NCBI GenBank assembly: GCA_028682915.1 | Contig: JAJRAN010000110.1 | Span: 1-41,451, forward strand | Reading direction: 5' to 3' | Source: Methanomassiliicoccales archaeon | GTDB lineage: Archaea > Thermoplasmatota > Thermoplasmata > Methanomassiliicoccales > UBA472 | DNA length: 41,451 bases | Shown here: positions 31,335 through 39,917 of the stretch, in pieces | How the letters are laid out: each line of letters begins with the position of its first letter | Numbering within the stretch: the first letter of the stretch is position 1 | Translations under genes and position numbers: made by a program | The notes under the pieces: model-generated | The model's database searches: none | What the model was told of the DNA's origin: nothing | Seen by the model: only the letters and a program-made list of their open reading frames with translations

Positions 31335-31709
31335 TCACTTCTTCTTCTTTCCGAATAGCCGGCCCAGGCCTCTCTTCCCCTCGTCCTCTTTCTTCTCTTC
31401 CTTGGCTTTCTCCGCGGATTCCTGAGCCTTCTCTTCGATAGGGGTCATCTGGTGCTTCGCCGGTTCCTTTGGCGGCTCCGGTTCCTGCACGGTCGCGGCC
31501 TTGGGCATCGGCTCCGACTTGGCCTCGGACGGCTTGGGGGCGGGCCTCGGCTCAGGCTTTGCAGACGCTTTTCCTACCGCCACGGCCTGCGCCACTTCCT
31601 CGAGCTCGTCGAAGCTTGCCATCTTCAGGTCCGCGCCACAATATTGGCAGACGGTGGCGCTTGAGGGTGCCTTGCGGTCGCACACCGGGCATTCGATCTC
31701 GTAACTCAT
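31335..31709 (-). CDS. Zinc-ribbon protein with a long charged tail
   Basis: A 124-residue protein. The N-terminus holds one zinc ribbon, ECPVCDRKAP then VCQYCGADL (about 6-28). The rest is a low-complexity tail rich in Lys, Glu, Pro and Ala, ending GKRGLGRLFGKKKK, a basic terminus that could touch membrane or nucleic acid. The frame is open upstream to 31826, but a TATA-like ATTATATGG (31739-31747) predicts transcription starting near 31718, so ATG 31709 is chosen. It precedes the PUA gene. Confidence 0.72.
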   Translation of the reverse strand: MSYEIECPVCDRKAPSSATVCQYCGADLKMASFDELEEVAQAVAVGKASAKPEPRPAPKPSEAKSEPMPKAATVQEPEPPKEPAKHQMTPIEEKAQESAEKAKEEKKEDEGKRGLGRLFGKKKK

Positions 31710-31868
31710 CGAAGCACGAAGATTTCCGATGCGGTTTATCCATATAATCCTTGCCAATCCCTTCTCAATCAGGGAACAATGCTGGAATAGGAGGGAGGTA
31801 GGAGGCTGAGCGGGAGGCGTTTGCAATTACGCAATTAATAATATCTGATAATCGCTTTGACGTTAAGG

Positions 31869-32702
31869 ATGAAGGGCTCAGTTAGGATTTTCACTATCCT
31901 CAATTATCTTTGGCTGGTCATAATAGCCCTGCTCCTGATCTTAGCCGTTGTCCCCATCATACCTGGCGTGGTCGTTGTCAAGACCCCGGGACCCGATGGC
32001 TGGACGACGACCATCACCAACGATACCGTGATCATGACGGGGAACGTGAGCGTCCGCAACGGCGGATTCTACGCCTTCAATAACTTCTATTTCATCGTCA
32101 AGCTCTATAATGAGAACGGAACTGACCTGGCCACATTCTCCTCGAATAGGACGAATTTGCTCCCTGGCCTTTGGATGGATGTTCCTGTGACCTTCTTCCT
32201 CGACAAGACCGCGTTGGGGGCGGACGTGCTCGAGGCCTTGCTCAGGTCCGAGGTGACCTTCGCGAGCCTGGTCTACTTCAATGTCAACTACCTCTTCGAT
32301 TTCAGGATCCAGGCGGGGTTCAGAGGCAATGTCACGGTCGGCCCGCTCATCCAGGACCTGTTTGTGGATTGGAACAACACCATCGTCAAGACCAACGGGA
32401 CCCATTACGAGATGGACATTCCCTATTCCTTCAGTTCCAGGGCCGTCTTGAATGGGAGCCGAATGAGCATAGCTGGTTCGATCAGCAACGCAACGGAGCT
32501 GCTTGGAAGCATCTCCACCAACGTTACGCTGGGCGGGCAGGTCAACAGCACTCTCGTGATCATACTCTCCCAGGATGCCTACGACCATCTGAGCACCACC
32601 CCAGACCATCTGTACTTGGATTTGCAGCTCACCTTGAATGACGCGAGCTATAGCGTGAACTTGGAACGAGATTGGGTGCCTAACTCCCAAGGGGGTGGTT
32701 AA
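31869..32702 (+). CDS. Membrane-anchored extracellular beta-rich protein
   Basis: A 277-residue protein. One strong hydrophobic helix lies at the N-terminus (LNYLWLVIIALLLILAVVPIIPGVVVV) and anchors an external domain of about 235 residues. That domain is rich in beta-type sequence and in N-glycosylation sequons (NDT, NVS, NRT, NVT, NNT, NGT, NGS, NAT, NST), as in archaeal surface proteins. No known enzyme motif is seen; an LEA14- or immunoglobulin-like fold is possible. TTG 31857 is in frame, but a TATA-like patch near 31832-31842 supports a near-leaderless ATG 31869. The next gene starts two bases after its stop, so the two form an operon. Confidence 0.7.
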   Translation: MKGSVRIFTILNYLWLVIIALLLILAVVPIIPGVVVVKTPGPDGWTTTITNDTVIMTGNVSVRNGGFYAFNNFYFIVKLYNENGTDLATFSSNRTNLLPGLWMDVPVTFFLDKTALGADVLEALLRSEVTFASLVYFNVNYLFDFRIQAGFRGNVTVGPLIQDLFVDWNNTIVKTNGTHYEMDIPYSFSSRAVLNGSRMSIAGSISNATELLGSISTNVTLGGQVNSTLVIILSQDAYDHLSTTPDHLYLDLQLTLNDASYSVNLERDWVPNSQGGG

Positions 32703-32704
32703 GC

Positions 32705-35176
32705 ATGGCCAAGGAGAAGAGCAAGAAGGGCAGGTCGATCAATGAGGGAATCAAGGGGGCCGGCTTGGCCCGGGGAACGATCACCGGCGCCATCATCACG
32801 GCCATAACGCGCCTCCTCTTCTTCGTTATTTTACCTGTAGGAATACTCAACGTATTCATTTCCGTGGCTCAGACCGACCTGAGCCCCTCGGCCCCCCTGT
32901 TCATCGCCGCGGCCACCGAGCTGCAGAACTACATGACGATCTTCGGTGTGCCGATCGCCATCGTGGCGGGCCTCTGGGAATACCACCTCAGGTACACCAA
33001 GGCCAGGCTGTTCTTCGGGCTGCTGGGCTCGGTACTGCTCGTGCTGTACGGTGCGGCGCTCCTGCTGACGTCCCCGATGAGGGACGTCCAGAGCGCCTTG
33101 GGATGGCTATTCCCCGTATGGATAGCGTTCGGGATCGTCTGCTACAGGGCGACGCGCAACTCCCTGCGCTTCCTCAGAGACTACTCGTACTTCAAGGAAA
33201 GGGCCAAGAAAGCGGCCAAGGACGCGGCGCCCTTCAAGCCTCAACTCGGCCGCGGCGAGTTCACCACCAAGATCGGCACGGTCAGCCTGGGCGCGTCCAA
33301 CGCGGAGAAGTTCATCCGAACCACGATCACCGTGTTGCCATTCTGGCTTACCTTGATCGTGTTCATTCTCTCGGTCTTCGGATTCGGCGATACGGATCCG
33401 TCTGAGAAGTTCCTACAGGTCCTCGTATCCATGGGCGGCCTGTTCCTACTCCTGGGCATCCCCATGACCGTGCTGGCGTTCTTCGTGGGCTTCTATCCCA
33501 GGGGGACCATCTCGCGCACCCTATGCGATCTGGTCAATTCCCTCCTATTCATCCTGCTGATATACTGGCTCTTCGTGGCCAGCGGCCTGCCCGACATCAT
33601 CACCGACAGCGGACTGATAATCTCGCTCACGCCCCTCATCCTCGCCATCCTCATCTGGGCGGTGATCGACGTCATCAGGGTGGGAGCGGAGTACCGGGAC
33701 GAGAGGCGCAACTGGAAGAAGAGCGTGGGTTACGATGTACCGCCCAAGAAGAAGAAATACTTCCAGATAAAGCCTGAGTCCAGATGGTACGACTTCAGCC
33801 CCTCCATCGGTAAGTTCAGCCGCGGGGCGATGGACGCCAAGAAGGAGGTGCTGCGCTTCGTCACCATCCCCGAGATCATCATAATCCTCGGGATCGGAGC
33901 GATGAGGTCGGCGGGCACCACGGGCACCCTTTACACCATATTCGAGAGTTGGTCCATCAACATACTGATCTTCGGCCTGCTGATCGCTTTCGTGGCCTTC
34001 TGGCGCGGCTACTTCCCTCCGGGGACGTTCAGCCGGCTGCTCATCGGCCTTCTCCTAGTGCCCGCCCTGCTGCTCTACGTCCGCGGCCTGGAGCTGGGCG
34101 GGACCTTGGACGACGCGCTGAAGAATGTCGGCCTGGTGCTGCCGATGCCGGAGATCAACCTGCTCATCCTCATATTCATCGCCTTCATAGGCGTGATGCA
34201 GTTCGGGGAGCTCCTGGACTCACGGCGCTCTTGGAAGATCGCGGTGGGGAAGAAGGTCAAGCCCATCAAGCCGATCAAGAAGATGAGCCGGCGGCAGGAG
34301 TTCAGGACCCGCTTCGGCAGCAAGCACAACGGGATAGTCTGGATGCGCAAGGGCGTGGTACGGTATATGTACTACACCTCCATCTTCATCATCGTACTCA
34401 TCACCATAGTCGACAGCCTGATCTACGCTGCCATCAACGTGGACCTGCAGGCCCTGTCCAATGGTTTGAATGACGTATTCTACACGCTGCTCATCGCCGC
34501 CATTCCCCTGGCAGCTTTCCGGGCGTTCTATGGCTTCTATTACGCAGGCTCTACCTCCAAGCTGGTCTTCGGCATACTCGTGGCGGTGGCCGGCGCGAAC
34601 TACACCTACAACGCCTTCAAGGGCGGCAATATCGCCGTGGCAGGCGAATGGGGCAACGTCGCGGCGGGGATATCCATAGACTTCTTCTTCATCATAACCC
34701 TGTTCTTCATCGGCTGGATCCTTTATTGCGTGATGGTCCTGGTGGAGCACGTGTCCTACCGGAAGGAATGGATAGCGAACGACTACCGCCCGGTGGAGGA
34801 GGCCGAGGTGCAGGAGCGGATGAAGTTCGAGCGCTTGATCTCCAAGGAGGAGCTGCGCATGACCAAGCTGGACGCCCGCGCCAAGAAGCGCGCCGCCAAG
34901 CGCGCCAAGAGGAAGGGCACGACCGTCCAAGAGGAGGAGGAGAGGGAGGTCGCGGCCAAGGAGGCGGACGTCAAGATCGCCGATGTGGACGAGGAGGAGG
35001 CCGCCGAGGAGGACAAGTCAGAGGTGCCCGTCGCGTCGGAGGACGAGGTGGAGAAGGAGCTGGAAGTGGAGATGGGCGCCAAGGAGCTGGAGAAGGACCA
35101 GGAGGCGGCGGTCGTGGAGGAGCAGAAGGTCGAAGAGGCCAAACCTCCCGAGGAGAAGCCCCCGTCCGGGCCCTAG
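32705..35176 (+). CDS. Large multi-pass membrane protein with four internal repeats and a charged tail
   Basis: An 823-residue membrane protein of unrecognised family with about 16 hydrophobic helices. Four copies of a unit of about 170 residues are visible. The first shared element is YTKARLFFG (97), YPRGTISRTLCD (264), YFPPGTFSRLLIG (436) and YYAGSTSKLVFG (612). The second is RDYSYFKE (158), YRDERRNWKKSVG (330), SRRSWKIAVG (506) and YRKEWIAND (685), basic segments that probably face the cytoplasm. Residues 700-823 are a Lys/Glu/Ala-rich tail, likely cytoplasmic and partly helical. It is co-transcribed with the surface-anchored protein before it. Transport, scaffold or envelope roles are all open. 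Confidence 0.75.
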   Translation: MAKEKSKKGRSINEGIKGAGLARGTITGAIITAITRLLFFVILPVGILNVFISVAQTDLSPSAPLFIAAATELQNYMTIFGVPIAIVAGLWEYHLRYTKARLFFGLLGSVLLVLYGAALLLTSPMRDVQSALGWLFPVWIAFGIVCYRATRNSLRFLRDYSYFKERAKKAAKDAAPFKPQLGRGEFTTKIGTVSLGASNAEKFIRTTITVLPFWLTLIVFILSVFGFGDTDPSEKFLQVLVSMGGLFLLLGIPMTVLAFFVGFYPRGTISRTLCDLVNSLLFILLIYWLFVASGLPDIITDSGLIISLTPLILAILIWAVIDVIRVGAEYRDERRNWKKSVGYDVPPKKKKYFQIKPESRWYDFSPSIGKFSRGAMDAKKEVLRFVTIPEIIIILGIGAMRSAGTTGTLYTIFESWSINILIFGLLIAFVAFWRGYFPPGTFSRLLIGLLLVPALLLYVRGLELGGTLDDALKNVGLVLPMPEINLLILIFIAFIGVMQFGELLDSRRSWKIAVGKKVKPIKPIKKMSRRQEFRTRFGSKHNGIVWMRKGVVRYMYYTSIFIIVLITIVDSLIYAAINVDLQALSNGLNDVFYTLLIAAIPLAAFRAFYGFYYAGSTSKLVFGILVAVAGANYTYNAFKGGNIAVAGEWGNVAAGISIDFFFIITLFFIGWILYCVMVLVEHVSYRKEWIANDYRPVEEAEVQERMKFERLISKEELRMTKLDARAKKRAAKRAKRKGTTVQEEEEREVAAKEADVKIADVDEEEAAEEDKSEVPVASEDEVEKELEVEMGAKELEKDQEAAVVEEQKVEEAKPPEEKPPSGP

Positions 35177-35251
35177 TCAGGCGTTAAACCCAGCTCTGAG
35201 TCATGGAATAGGAAGTTAATTGGGAATCGGATTAGAGGATTTTGGCCTCGC

Positions 35252-35749
35252 CTAGACCGGGCAGTGCGATATCCCGTGCTTCTGGAAGTACTTCTGATGG
35301 TATTCCTCGGCCTTCCAGAAGGTCGAGGCCTTGGTTATCTCCGTGGCGATCGGCCTCTTGAACTTACCTGAGGATTGGAGGCGGTCCTTGGAGGCTTCGG
35401 CCTGGGCCCTCTGCTCCTCGGTGTAGTAGAAGATGCCCGTCCGGTACTGGTCCCCGACATCCGGGCCCTGACGGTTCACCTGGGTGGGGTCGTGGATGCT
35501 CCAGAAGACGTCGAGGAGATGCTCGTAGCTCACGACCTTGGGGTCGTAGAGGAGATGCACCACCTCGGCGTGCCCGGTGGTCTTGGTGCAGACCTGCTTG
35601 TAGCTGGGGTTCGAGGTCGTCCCGCCCATGAACCCCACCTCCGTCATCACCACCCCCTTGGTTTGCATGAAAGCGTCCTCCACGTGCCAGAAGCATCCTG
35701 CCGCGAACGTCGCCTCCGTCAGACCCTTGCCGTCATCCATATCTCTCAC
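35252..35749 (-). CDS. msrA: Peptide methionine sulfoxide reductase A
   Basis: A 165-residue MsrA, which reduces methionine-S-sulfoxide in proteins. The catalytic motif [12 protein letters not shown] is at about residues 16-27, with the nucleophile C19. The [26 protein letters not shown] segment holds the substrate pocket and a further cysteine, and the fold ends KYFQKHG. The start is GTG 35749 or ATG 35740. It shares a short divergent region with the TfoX-like gene. Confidence 0.94.
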   Translation of the reverse strand: MRDMDDGKGLTEATFAAGCFWHVEDAFMQTKGVVMTEVGFMGGTTSNPSYKQVCTKTTGHAEVVHLLYDPKVVSYEHLLDVFWSIHDPTQVNRQGPDVGDQYRTGIFYYTEEQRAQAEASKDRLQSSGKFKRPIATEITKASTFWKAEEYHQKYFQKHGISHCPV

Positions 35750-35872
35750 CTAGTTGGGAAGCAGCGCACACGCCGTTACAAAAAGGTTTTCGATGTTCCT
35801 TTTCCGTCGACGAAGGTTCTCCCGCCCCACAACTTGATTTAGCGGCACCTCGCTAGCCGTTCCGGTGCGAGG

Positions 35873-36214
35873 ATGTCCTGGCCCAAAGCCTCGGTGGAGA
35901 AGGAAGCGCTGTTGGACGGCCTGGTGCAAGGCCTGCCATGCGAGAAGAAGCGCATGTTCGGCGCGCCCTGCTTCTTCGCCAAGCACAGCATGTTCACCGG
36001 GGTGTTCGCCGAGGACATCTTCATCCGGCTGCCCGACCAGGAACGCTCCCGGTTCGTCAAGGAGAACAAGGGGGCGAAGACCTTCGAGCCAGTCGAGGGG
36101 AGAAAGATGGGCGAGTACCTGATCGTGCCCCACGCGCTGCTTAAGAATAAGGACGCGGTCAGGCAATGGCTGCGCATCTCGTTCGACTACGCTTCCACGC
36201 TGAAGAAGAAGTGA
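35873..36214 (+). CDS. TfoX N-terminal domain protein
   Basis: A 113-residue protein covering one TfoX N-terminal domain (KRMFGAPCFFAKHSMFTGVFAEDIFIRLP). The fold is widespread as a stand-alone protein of unknown role. ATG 35873 follows directly on GCGAGG, part of a 6-base inverted repeat (CCTCGC 35848-35853 with GCGAGG 35867-35872). TATA-like TTGATTTAG near 35834 puts the transcript start close to the ATG. Confidence 0.82.
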   Translation: MSWPKASVEKEALLDGLVQGLPCEKKRMFGAPCFFAKHSMFTGVFAEDIFIRLPDQERSRFVKENKGAKTFEPVEGRKMGEYLIVPHALLKNKDAVRQWLRISFDYASTLKKK

Positions 36215-36216
36215 GC

Positions 36217-36903
36217 TCAGTCCACGAAGGATATCCCCTTGTCGGTGATCTCGAAGAGCTTGTAGTCGATGCTGTGCTTGGTATGGCGCATCTTGAGGAT
36301 CTCCATCGCCCTCTCCCTGGAGTCGGTGTAGGCGTTGTCGCGCTTCATCAGGCGGATGGCGCCGTCCACGGCGTAGGTGGCCACCTCCCCGAACTTGACC
36401 ATGGTGGTCTCATCGCAGATCAGCAAGGTGGTGCAGCCGCGGTAGCTCAGGGCGTACACCAGGTAGTCCAGCTGTTGGCGGAAATGGGACATGCTCATCT
36501 CCAGCGCCAGGATGCCGAGGTTGTCGACGATCACCACGTCCACGTCCCCGTCGATGCCCTCCATGATGGTGCTGAAGCCCCCCTCCGAGCCGTAGGAGTC
36601 GAACTGGTACTTGGCGTCGGCCATGCGCGACTCCAGCACGCTCACGAACTTCAGCAGCCCCTTCTTCTCGTACGCGTCCAGGTCCCAGCCGAACATCGAG
36701 GCCTGGGTGATAAGGTTGGAGCGCTTCTCCTCGATGGCCACGTACACCGCCTTCTTGCCGGCGGCGCAGGTCGCCTGTGCCAGGTGCAGGGCGAAGATGG
36801 TCTTGCCCGTGCCCGCGGTGCCGCTGATCAGCACGCAGCTGCCCTTGGGATAGCCGCCGATGAGCTTGTCGAGACCGGATATTCCAGTGGAGACCCTCTC
36901 CAA
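36217..36903 (-). CDS. KaiC/RadA-like RecA-superfamily ATPase
   Basis: A 228-residue single-domain KaiC-like ATPase. The Walker A is GTAGTGKT (28-35), with the Walker B strand VDVVIVDNLGIL (about 122-132). Archaeal members act in signalling, motility (FlaH type) or unknown regulation. No catalytic glutamate pair typical of true KaiC is obvious after Walker A, where the sequence continues IFALHLAQATCAAG. The start is TTG 36903, preceded by AGAGGA at 6-8 bases. It converges with the TfoX-like gene with two bases between stops. Confidence 0.85.
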   Translation of the reverse strand: MERVSTGISGLDKLIGGYPKGSCVLISGTAGTGKTIFALHLAQATCAAGKKAVYVAIEEKRSNLITQASMFGWDLDAYEKKGLLKFVSVLESRMADAKYQFDSYGSEGGFSTIMEGIDGDVDVVIVDNLGILALEMSMSHFRQQLDYLVYALSYRGCTTLLICDETTMVKFGEVATYAVDGAIRLMKRDNAYTDSRERAMEILKMRHTKHSIDYKLFEITDKGISFVD

Positions 36904-36998
36904 ATCATCATCCTCTGTTATCGACCTAGATAATACTGGATGAGTAAATAAAACGATTCCTCTCTATGTCATCGCCTGCTTTCGCCTCCGCCTCCTCG

Positions 36999-37439
36999 TC
37001 AGAGCGGCTTCTCCATCTGCCAAGCGTCCTGCTTCGGGCCGAAGAAATCGGTCAACGCGCCGATGGTGCTGTATCCCTGGCCCTGGTAAAGGCCGATGGC
37101 TTGGGAGTTGCTTTTCCTCACCTCGAGCGACATGGAGGACGAGCCGCGCCTGCGAGCGATCTCCTCCGTCCTGATGAGGATCCTCTTGCTGAGGCCCCGC
37201 CCTCGGTGGCTCGGCAGCGTGGCCAGGGAGAGCAGGTGCGACCGGCCCTGGACGTCGTAATGAATGACCATGGCAGAAGAGACGACCAGGTCGCGGACCG
37301 TCCCGACGAGCACGTCCGCCGCCTTCAGGGACATCAGGCATTCGATGTAAGGGCGATGGAAGCGCTCGTGGCTGAAGCAGGCATGCTCGATGAGCAGCAG
37401 AGCGTCGATGTCCTCTTCCTCGGCCGGTCGGATGATCAC
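36999..37439 (-). CDS. GNAT-family N-acetyltransferase (RimI-like)
   Basis: A 146-residue GNAT protein. The start MIIRPAEEEDIDALLLIEHACF and the acetyl-CoA loop ATLPSHRGRGLSKRIL (about 73-88) are diagnostic, followed by MSLEVRKSNSQAIGLYQGQGYSTIG. This most resembles RimI/Ard1-type N-terminal protein acetyltransferases. The start is GTG 37439; a TATA-like run around 37460-37470 (minus strand ATTATAAAA) makes it near-leaderless. Confidence 0.88.
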   Translation of the reverse strand: MIIRPAEEEDIDALLLIEHACFSHERFHRPYIECLMSLKAADVLVGTVRDLVVSSAMVIHYDVQGRSHLLSLATLPSHRGRGLSKRILIRTEEIARRRGSSSMSLEVRKSNSQAIGLYQGQGYSTIGALTDFFGPKQDAWQMEKPL

Positions 37440-37624
37440 GCCCGCCGAACGCCCTCCGTTTTATAATATGTTCGGTCGCAGGCGCACCGCGCACCAATAA
37501 GTAGTAAGCGATCGACCTACCTCCCCGAGACCCTCTGGTGCGATCAGTGAAGGTTCGCTCGCAACGTCGCCCTAGCCTCCTCAGTCTGACGATTCGGACG
37601 ACCCAAGGGAACTGATAAATAGAG

Positions 37625-37634
37625 TATAGCTATA
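37625..37634. promoter_or_regulatory. Palindrome TATAGCTATA before the unknown-padR operon
   Basis: A perfect 10-base palindrome between a TATA-like GATAAATAG (37614-37622) and ATG 37654. It lies close to the expected start point. It is a candidate site for the PadR regulator encoded at the end of this operon. Confidence 0.4.
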
Positions 37635-37653
37635 ATCCGTCGAGGTTTGTTTC

Positions 37654-38385
37654 ATGGGTATCAGCATTGCCATTTGCGAGACCGACTCTAACGAGGCTCT
37701 GTGCAAGGCCGGAAAGACGGACATCAAGAAGGTTTTCCTGCGCGACGTGAAGGGGTTCGAGGACTACGCCGAATCGGACGTGACCATGAGCGCCAAGGAG
37801 GCCAAGGAGGTCATGGGCGCGGAGTGGGAGGGCTTCCTCAAGCGCAACCGCATCGACCCCGAGGCAGAGGTGGTCTACATGGACAAGGTCAAGAACGACG
37901 TCGACCGCGCGCACCTCGCCCCCAAGATGAAGAAGACCTACACCGGCTGGGTGCTGCTGGACAAGGCCCCCGCCGACACGAGGAAGAGGATCGTCGAGGC
38001 CTCCTCCGCCGACGACCGCCTAACTGGCTGGGACATGCTCTCCTTCGACGAGATGGGCGAGACCTGCAAGAAGTGCGGCCTGTCCTGGGACAAGGGGAGG
38101 GGCTGCATCGGGGACTTCGGCCCGGAGTCCTCCCTGCTCCCGCAGATCGCCAAGAAGCTCGACCTGCCCATCGTCGCCAACGTGGTGGAGAGCGCCAGGA
38201 CCAAGAAGACGTTCTCCGGCGATGACGCCAAGGAGCTGCTGCGCGAGGTCCAGGTGCTGAGGCAGAGGATGCCGGACGAGCCCAAGGGCAAGCTGCTCAT
38301 GTCCCGCTACGGCGGGGTGCTGGAGCGCCTCGAAGGGGTCGCGAACATAGCATTGAAATACAAGACGCGATTCTATTTCGTATAG
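37654..38385 (+). CDS. Conserved-looking protein of unknown function with a Cys motif
   Basis: A 243-residue soluble protein I do not recognise. It has an alpha/beta pattern, ISIAICETDSNEAL at the start, and a cysteine cluster CKKCGLSWDKGRGC (C138, C141, C151) that could bind zinc or an iron-sulfur cluster. The C-terminal half (LPQIAKKLDLPIVANVVESARTKKTFSGDDAKELLREV) looks like a helical or Rossmann-like region. It ends in TAG two bases before the PadR start, so the two form an operon. A TATA box lies about 32-40 bases upstream. Confidence 0.7.
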   Translation: MGISIAICETDSNEALCKAGKTDIKKVFLRDVKGFEDYAESDVTMSAKEAKEVMGAEWEGFLKRNRIDPEAEVVYMDKVKNDVDRAHLAPKMKKTYTGWVLLDKAPADTRKRIVEASSADDRLTGWDMLSFDEMGETCKKCGLSWDKGRGCIGDFGPESSLLPQIAKKLDLPIVANVVESARTKKTFSGDDAKELLREVQVLRQRMPDEPKGKLLMSRYGGVLERLEGVANIALKYKTRFYFV

Positions 38386-38387
38386 GC

Positions 38388-38744
38388 GTGGGAGCCCAGA
38401 AGGTTCATGAATTGCCCCCGGAGCAGCAGGCGTCCTTCCAGAGGTACGGCTTCAAGGTAGGCTTTCTCAAGCTGACCTTGCTTACCCTGGTGTCGAAGGG
38501 GCCGCTGCACGGCTACGCCCTCATGAAGCGGATCGAGCGCCTCACCGACGAGGAATGGAAGCCCTCGCCCGGCTCCATCTACCCCGCCTTGCAGGAACTG
38601 GTGCAGGACGGTCTGGTGACGTGCAACGCTCAGGGGCGGAAGAAGGTCTATGCCATCACGCCCGAGGGGAAGGACGCGCTCGTCGTCGCCATCCGCGAGG
38701 CCGAAGAAGCGATCAAGCGCCTCAACCGCATCCTCGCCGGCTGA
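38388..38744 (+). CDS. PadR-family transcriptional regulator
   Basis: A 118-residue PadR protein. The winged helix is clear: LTLLTLVSKGPLHGYALMKRIE (about 27-48), then PSPGSIYPALQELVQDGLV and a wing GRKKVYAITPEGKDALV. A C-terminal helix would form the dimer. PadR proteins usually repress their own operon and respond to small molecules or stress. The start is GTG 38388, two bases after the preceding stop, so translation is probably coupled. A run of eight T at 38753-38760 follows as a likely terminator. Confidence 0.92.
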   Translation: MGAQKVHELPPEQQASFQRYGFKVGFLKLTLLTLVSKGPLHGYALMKRIERLTDEEWKPSPGSIYPALQELVQDGLVTCNAQGRKKVYAITPEGKDALVVAIREAEEAIKRLNRILAG

Positions 38745-38796
38745 GAAACCAATTTTTTTTAAACGCTGACGCCGCTACATCCTGCGGGTTGCGAGA

Positions 38797-39249
38797 TTGG
38801 ACGAGGAGAAGATATTCTGCTTGAGCTGCGGGCAGGCCATCCAGAAGGAGGCTAGGTTCTGCCCCTTCTGCGGGGCCAGCGTGCGCAGCCGGGAGACCTC
38901 GGCCCCGGCGGGCCAATCCCCGACCAGGCTCTGCCTCGCCTGCGGCAGGTCGTATCCCAACGAGTTCTCCTTCTGCCCCCATTGCGGCAGCTATCCGACG
39001 ACGAGCCCGCCCCCGACCGGGGAGCCCTACCGGCCCTACCCGACGTACCAGAAGGAGCCCCTGGGCGGGATAAAGTACGTGGCCTTCCTGCTCGCGTTCC
39101 TCATCCCCATCATCGGCATCATCTGGGGGATCATCTGGCTCCTGGACAAGGACCAGGAGAAGAAGGATGCGGGCAAGATCACCATCGTCATCGCTCTCGC
39201 CTCCTGGTTCCTGGCGTTCGTCTGCCTGCTCTGGTCCGGGTACTATTAG
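38797..39249 (+). CDS. Double zinc-ribbon protein with two membrane helices
   Basis: A 150-residue protein. Two zinc ribbons lie at the N-terminus: FCLSCGQAI with FCPFCGAS (about 7-27), and LCLACGRSY with FCPHCGSY (about 45-64). A proline-rich linker precedes two hydrophobic helices (YVAFLLAFLIPIIGIIWGIIWLL and ITIVIALASWFLAFVCLLW). The ribbons would be cytoplasmic. The start is TTG 38797. A TATA-like TTTTTTTAAA (38755-38763) is 35-40 bases upstream. Confidence 0.78.
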   Translation: MDEEKIFCLSCGQAIQKEARFCPFCGASVRSRETSAPAGQSPTRLCLACGRSYPNEFSFCPHCGSYPTTSPPPTGEPYRPYPTYQKEPLGGIKYVAFLLAFLIPIIGIIWGIIWLLDKDQEKKDAGKITIVIALASWFLAFVCLLWSGYY

Positions 39250-39356
39250 GCCATGACTCATCGGTCAGGTCGCCGCTTGCAGACTTATTTTGGCATTTCA
39301 TCATTCGAAGCGCTTTCCTCCGAGGGGCGCGATGGTCCGAAACGAGGTTCTTTAGG

Positions 39357-39379
39357 GCCTGGGAGCGCTAAGCCCAGGC
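39357..39379. promoter_or_regulatory. Hairpin abutting the DUF2124 start codon
   Basis: GCCTGGG (39357-39363) and CCCAGGC (39373-39379) are perfect 7-base arms with a 9-base loop. The last base touches ATG 39380. It may be a DNA operator at a leaderless start, or an mRNA stem if transcription begins upstream. Confidence 0.4.
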
Positions 39380-39871
39380 ATGGAAAAAAGAGCGGGCATA
39401 AGCGGCCTCACTGGGTCGTTCAAGGAGGCGGTCTTCCAGATTCCTGATGGCTCCAAAGTGGTCTTCGCCGGCTCGGTGGCGGTGTGCACCCCCTTCGCTG
39501 AGCTCCTGGCCTACGCCGTAAAGGACCGCCGGTTCGAGCTGGTGTACCTACCGAGGGCGGACATAACCAGCGCCCGGAGGATGGAGTGGTCGGAAGGAGT
39601 TGGCTTCACCGTGACCGGACAGGAAGGCGACCCCCGGGGACCGGCGGCGATCGTGCTCCTTGGAGGTCTGGCCATGCCCAAGTTCGGTTGCCCGCTGGCC
39701 CAGGTGCAGGAAGTGGTGCGCTCCCTTTCCACGAAGGGGACCATCCTGGTGGGGGTGTGTTTCATGGGGATATTCGAGAGGGAGGGATGGGCGGGTGCTC
39801 TGCCGTTCGATTCCGTCATCGACGCCACGATGGAGGTCAGCCTGACACGTCGCGACACACTTCAGACCTAG
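39380..39871 (+). CDS. DUF2124 family protein
   Basis: A 163-residue protein matching DUF2124, a small alpha/beta family found mainly in methanogens, of unknown function. Recognisable parts are VVFAGSVAVCTPFAELLAYAVKDR (about 29-52), AAIVLLGGLAMPKFGCPLAQVQEVV (about 91-115) and LVGVCFMGIFEREGW. Conserved cysteines (C38, C107, C127) stand at loop ends. A weak TATA-like TTCTTTAGG lies about 30 bases upstream and no ribosome site is seen. It is followed after 46 bases by the CBS gene with its own promoter. Confidence 0.78.
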   Translation: MEKRAGISGLTGSFKEAVFQIPDGSKVVFAGSVAVCTPFAELLAYAVKDRRFELVYLPRADITSARRMEWSEGVGFTVTGQEGDPRGPAAIVLLGGLAMPKFGCPLAQVQEVVRSLSTKGTILVGVCFMGIFEREGWAGALPFDSVIDATMEVSLTRRDTLQT

Positions 39872-39917
39872 CAAGGAAAGGCAAGCGATAAGTAGCCGGT
39901 AGCCCTCATTCGATGCC

